Assembly (NCBI GenBank): GCA_021819635.1
Contig: JAKAQQ010000045.1
Location: forward strand, 1 to 6,626
Direction: 5' to 3'
Length of the DNA stretch: 6,626 nt
Source: Pseudomonadota bacterium
GTDB taxonomy: Bacteria; Pseudomonadota; Gammaproteobacteria; JAKAQQ01
The position numbers and the translations under genes are program-made. How positions within the stretch are numbered: the first letter of the stretch is position 1; each line of letters starts with the position of its first letter. Positions 5,370-6,626 of the stretch are shown here, piece by piece. Below the pieces are notes generated by a model. It had not been told where the DNA came from. It was given only the letters and a program-made list of their open reading frames with translations, and searched no databases.

Positions 5370-6125
5370 TCAGTGCTCGAGACGCTCGGCGTCGAGATGA
5401 CGCACCGTGAGCGCAAGGAAGAAGACGGCAAGGAGAAGATCGTAGGCGACGTCCCCGACGCGGATCTCCCCGCGCAGGAACGGGGCGAGATGGCGCATCG
5501 GTGAGAGGTAGCGGAGGACGGCGCTCCCGGGCCCGTGCCCGCGGGCGGCCCAGGGGGTGAGCGAGAGGAAGAGGAAGAAACCGAAGGTGACGACGGCCCC
5601 GGCGAGAGGCTGGCGAACGAGGCTCGAGAAATAGACGCCGACGGCCGTGAGTGCGGCGACGAAGAGAACAAGACCCACGAACGAGGCGGCGAGAAGCCCC
5701 CAGTCGGGGGTGGTGCCGAGGGCGAGCGAAACCGGCATCGCGAAGACGAGGACGACGAGGAGCGCGAGGAAGCCGAGGACGCCGAGGTATTTCCCGAGGA
5801 CGATGTCCGTGAGCCGCGCCGGCGACGAGAGAAGCAGGGGCAGCGTCTTGAGCCGGTACTCGTCGGCGAAGGACCGCATGGTCACGAGAGGAACGAGGAG
5901 GAACATGAGGAAACTCGCCGCCGAACGCACCAGGGGCACGGCGACGAGCGCGGTCACGCCCGGTGCCCGCGGGTACATGAGGAGACGCGGGGCGACGCGC
6001 AGGAAGGCGTCGACCTGGAGGAGAAAGATCCAGGCGAGGATGAAGAGGACGACCCCGAGGACGATCCAGGCGAGAACGGAGACGAAGAGGCTGCGGAGTT
6101 CGCGGCCGGCGATGGCGGTGATCAC
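5370..6125 (-). CDS. ABC-2 type transporter permease (GldF-like)
   Basis: The 251-aa product is the membrane subunit paired with the ATPase just upstream. Six hydrophobic segments can be seen, at residues about 15-36, 57-82, 115-135, 145-170, 177-195 and 228-246. Between the second and third lies the cytoplasmic coupling region MRSFADEYRLKTLPLLLSSP (83-102), followed by LGKYLG. This matches the 'M-R-x-F-A-E-E-x-x-x-x-T-x-E-L-L-L-x-x-P' signature of ABC-2 permeases of the GldF/NosY kind. I chose GTG 6125 because it overlaps the ATPase stop as GTGA and has a Shine-Dalgarno GGAGAGG (6133-6139) 7 nt upstream. It also starts the protein at VITAIAGRELRSLF, the usual cytoplasmic N-terminus before the first helix. 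An earlier in-frame ATG at 6233 would add 36 hydrophilic residues inside the ATPase gene and is unlikely. Substrate unknown. Confidence 0.9.
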   Translation of the reverse strand: MITAIAGRELRSLFVSVLAWIVLGVVLFILAWIFLLQVDAFLRVAPRLLMYPRAPGVTALVAVPLVRSAASFLMFLLVPLVTMRSFADEYRLKTLPLLLSSPARLTDIVLGKYLGVLGFLALLVVLVFAMPVSLALGTTPDWGLLAASFVGLVLFVAALTAVGVYFSSLVRQPLAGAVVTFGFFLFLSLTPWAARGHGPGSAVLRYLSPMRHLAPFLRGEIRVGDVAYDLLLAVFFLALTVRHLDAERLEH

Positions 6126-6626
6126 GGCGGGGCCTCTCCGGAAGGGGACGCCGCGGTTGCCCGACCGAGCGTGAGGGCAAGGAAAACGTCCTCGAGATCG
6201 GGTCGTTGTGGCGCGAAGGCCGCCGGTTGCCAACCCGCCTGGGCAGCGCGCGCGAGGAGGGCCGCCCGCGCTTCGGGGCCCGCCTCGTGGCGGAGGAGGA
6301 AGCGCCCTTCGCCCTTCGGTTCCATCCCGCGGACACCCGGGAGCGTGCGGAGAACCTCGGGGGCGGGCGGGCGCGCGAGCTCGAGGAGCGAGCGCTCTTC
6401 CCCGTTTCCCTCGCCGAGATGCCCGAGGGTCTCGCTGAGGACGATGCGGCCCTCGTGAATGATCGTCACGCGCGTGCAGACGCTCTCGACCTCGTGGAGG
6501 AGATGGCTCGAGAGAAGCACGCCGTGCTCGCGTCCGAGTTCGGCGATGAGCGCGCGGATCGACTGGATCTGGGCGGGATCGAGGCCGACGGTGGGCTCGT
6601 CGAGGATGAGGACCTCCGGCTGGTGG
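6122..6626 (-). CDS. ABC transporter ATP-binding protein, C-terminal part (5' end outside window)
   Basis: The frame is open from the window's right edge to the TGA at 6124-6122, giving the last 167 residues. It begins at the Walker B strand (VLILDEP, D at 6601-6599, catalytic Glu at 6598-6596). The D-loop VGLDP follows, then the H-switch in LLSSHLLHEVE (His at 6505-6503) and VTIIHEGRIVLSE. Beyond it is the 90-residue C-terminal extension ending LEDVFLALT, which is characteristic of the CcmA/GldA group of ABC-2 exporter ATPases. Walker A, the Q-loop and the LSGGQ signature lie beyond the window. The final codons after LGRATAAS are low-complexity and run into the permease start through a GTGA overlap. 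It should power the adjacent permease from the cytoplasmic side. All residues visible here look intact. Confidence 0.94.
   Translation of the reverse strand, partial: HQPEVLILDEPTVGLDPAQIQSIRALIAELGREHGVLLSSHLLHEVESVCTRVTIIHEGRIVLSETLGHLGEGNGEERSLLELARPPAPEVLRTLPGVRGMEPKGEGRFLLRHEAGPEARAALLARAAQAGWQPAAFAPQRPDLEDVFLALTLGRATAASPSGEAPP
6133..6139 (-). promoter_or_regulatory. Ribosome-binding site of the ABC-2 permease
   Basis: On the minus strand GGAGAGG lies 7 nt before GTG 6125, inside the end of the ATPase gene. It supports the short start over the upstream ATG at 6233. Confidence 0.6.

Noticed and set aside
3759..5504. 581-codon open frame on the plus strand across the ABC operon, and a similar 388-codon frame at 2951-4117
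   Set aside because: Antisense to clearly identified genes, dominated by Glu, Arg, Gly and Ala with no domain; an effect of high GC on the opposite strand.

Overview
The window is GC-rich bacterial chromosome with short operonic spacings, 4-nt and 23-nt gene overlaps, GTG starts and strong sigma70-like signals. The gene set (IS4-type transposase tail, DUF4172-type Fic protein, an ABC-2 exporter with GldG-like and DUF4340 partners next to mutM) suits a high-GC proteobacterium, most likely a gammaproteobacterium. That placement is inference from gene content; there is no marker gene here.

Left part (1-1264, + strand): the window opens in the last 37 codons of an IS4-family-like transposase, whose stop codon lies inside what looks like the element's terminal inverted repeat. 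A Fic/AMPylase gene follows directly and is plainly dead. It has no start codon, a frameshift near 149, a second frameshift near 870, and Arg in place of the catalytic His of the Fic motif.

Middle part (1265-2304): an intergenic stretch of about 320 bp with one clear inverted repeat leads to a well-formed sigma70-type promoter (1589-1618). This drives a structured leader of about 150 nt and a small secreted protein (1779-2177). The protein has a signal peptide, a Met/Lys-rich repeat block encoded by an 18-bp DNA repeat, and a peptidoglycan-binding domain. Three successive stem-loops follow, the last a textbook intrinsic terminator (2247-2275).

Right part (2305-6626, - strand): a tightly packed operon is transcribed leftward and its 5' end lies beyond the window. 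In order of transcription it encodes an ABC ATPase (C-terminal part only), an ABC-2 permease (GTGA overlap), a GldG-like auxiliary protein, a DUF4340 membrane-anchored protein, and the DNA repair glycosylase MutM/Fpg, which overlaps the DUF4340 gene by 23 nt. The first four probably form one envelope transporter complex of unknown substrate. MutM is a complete enzyme and rides at the end of the transcript, converging on the small secreted protein gene.

I see no clearly new defence or mobile system. The most interesting items are the multiply inactivated fic gene beside an IS end, the Met-rich repeat protein with its structured leader, and the coupling of mutM to a Gld-like ABC operon.
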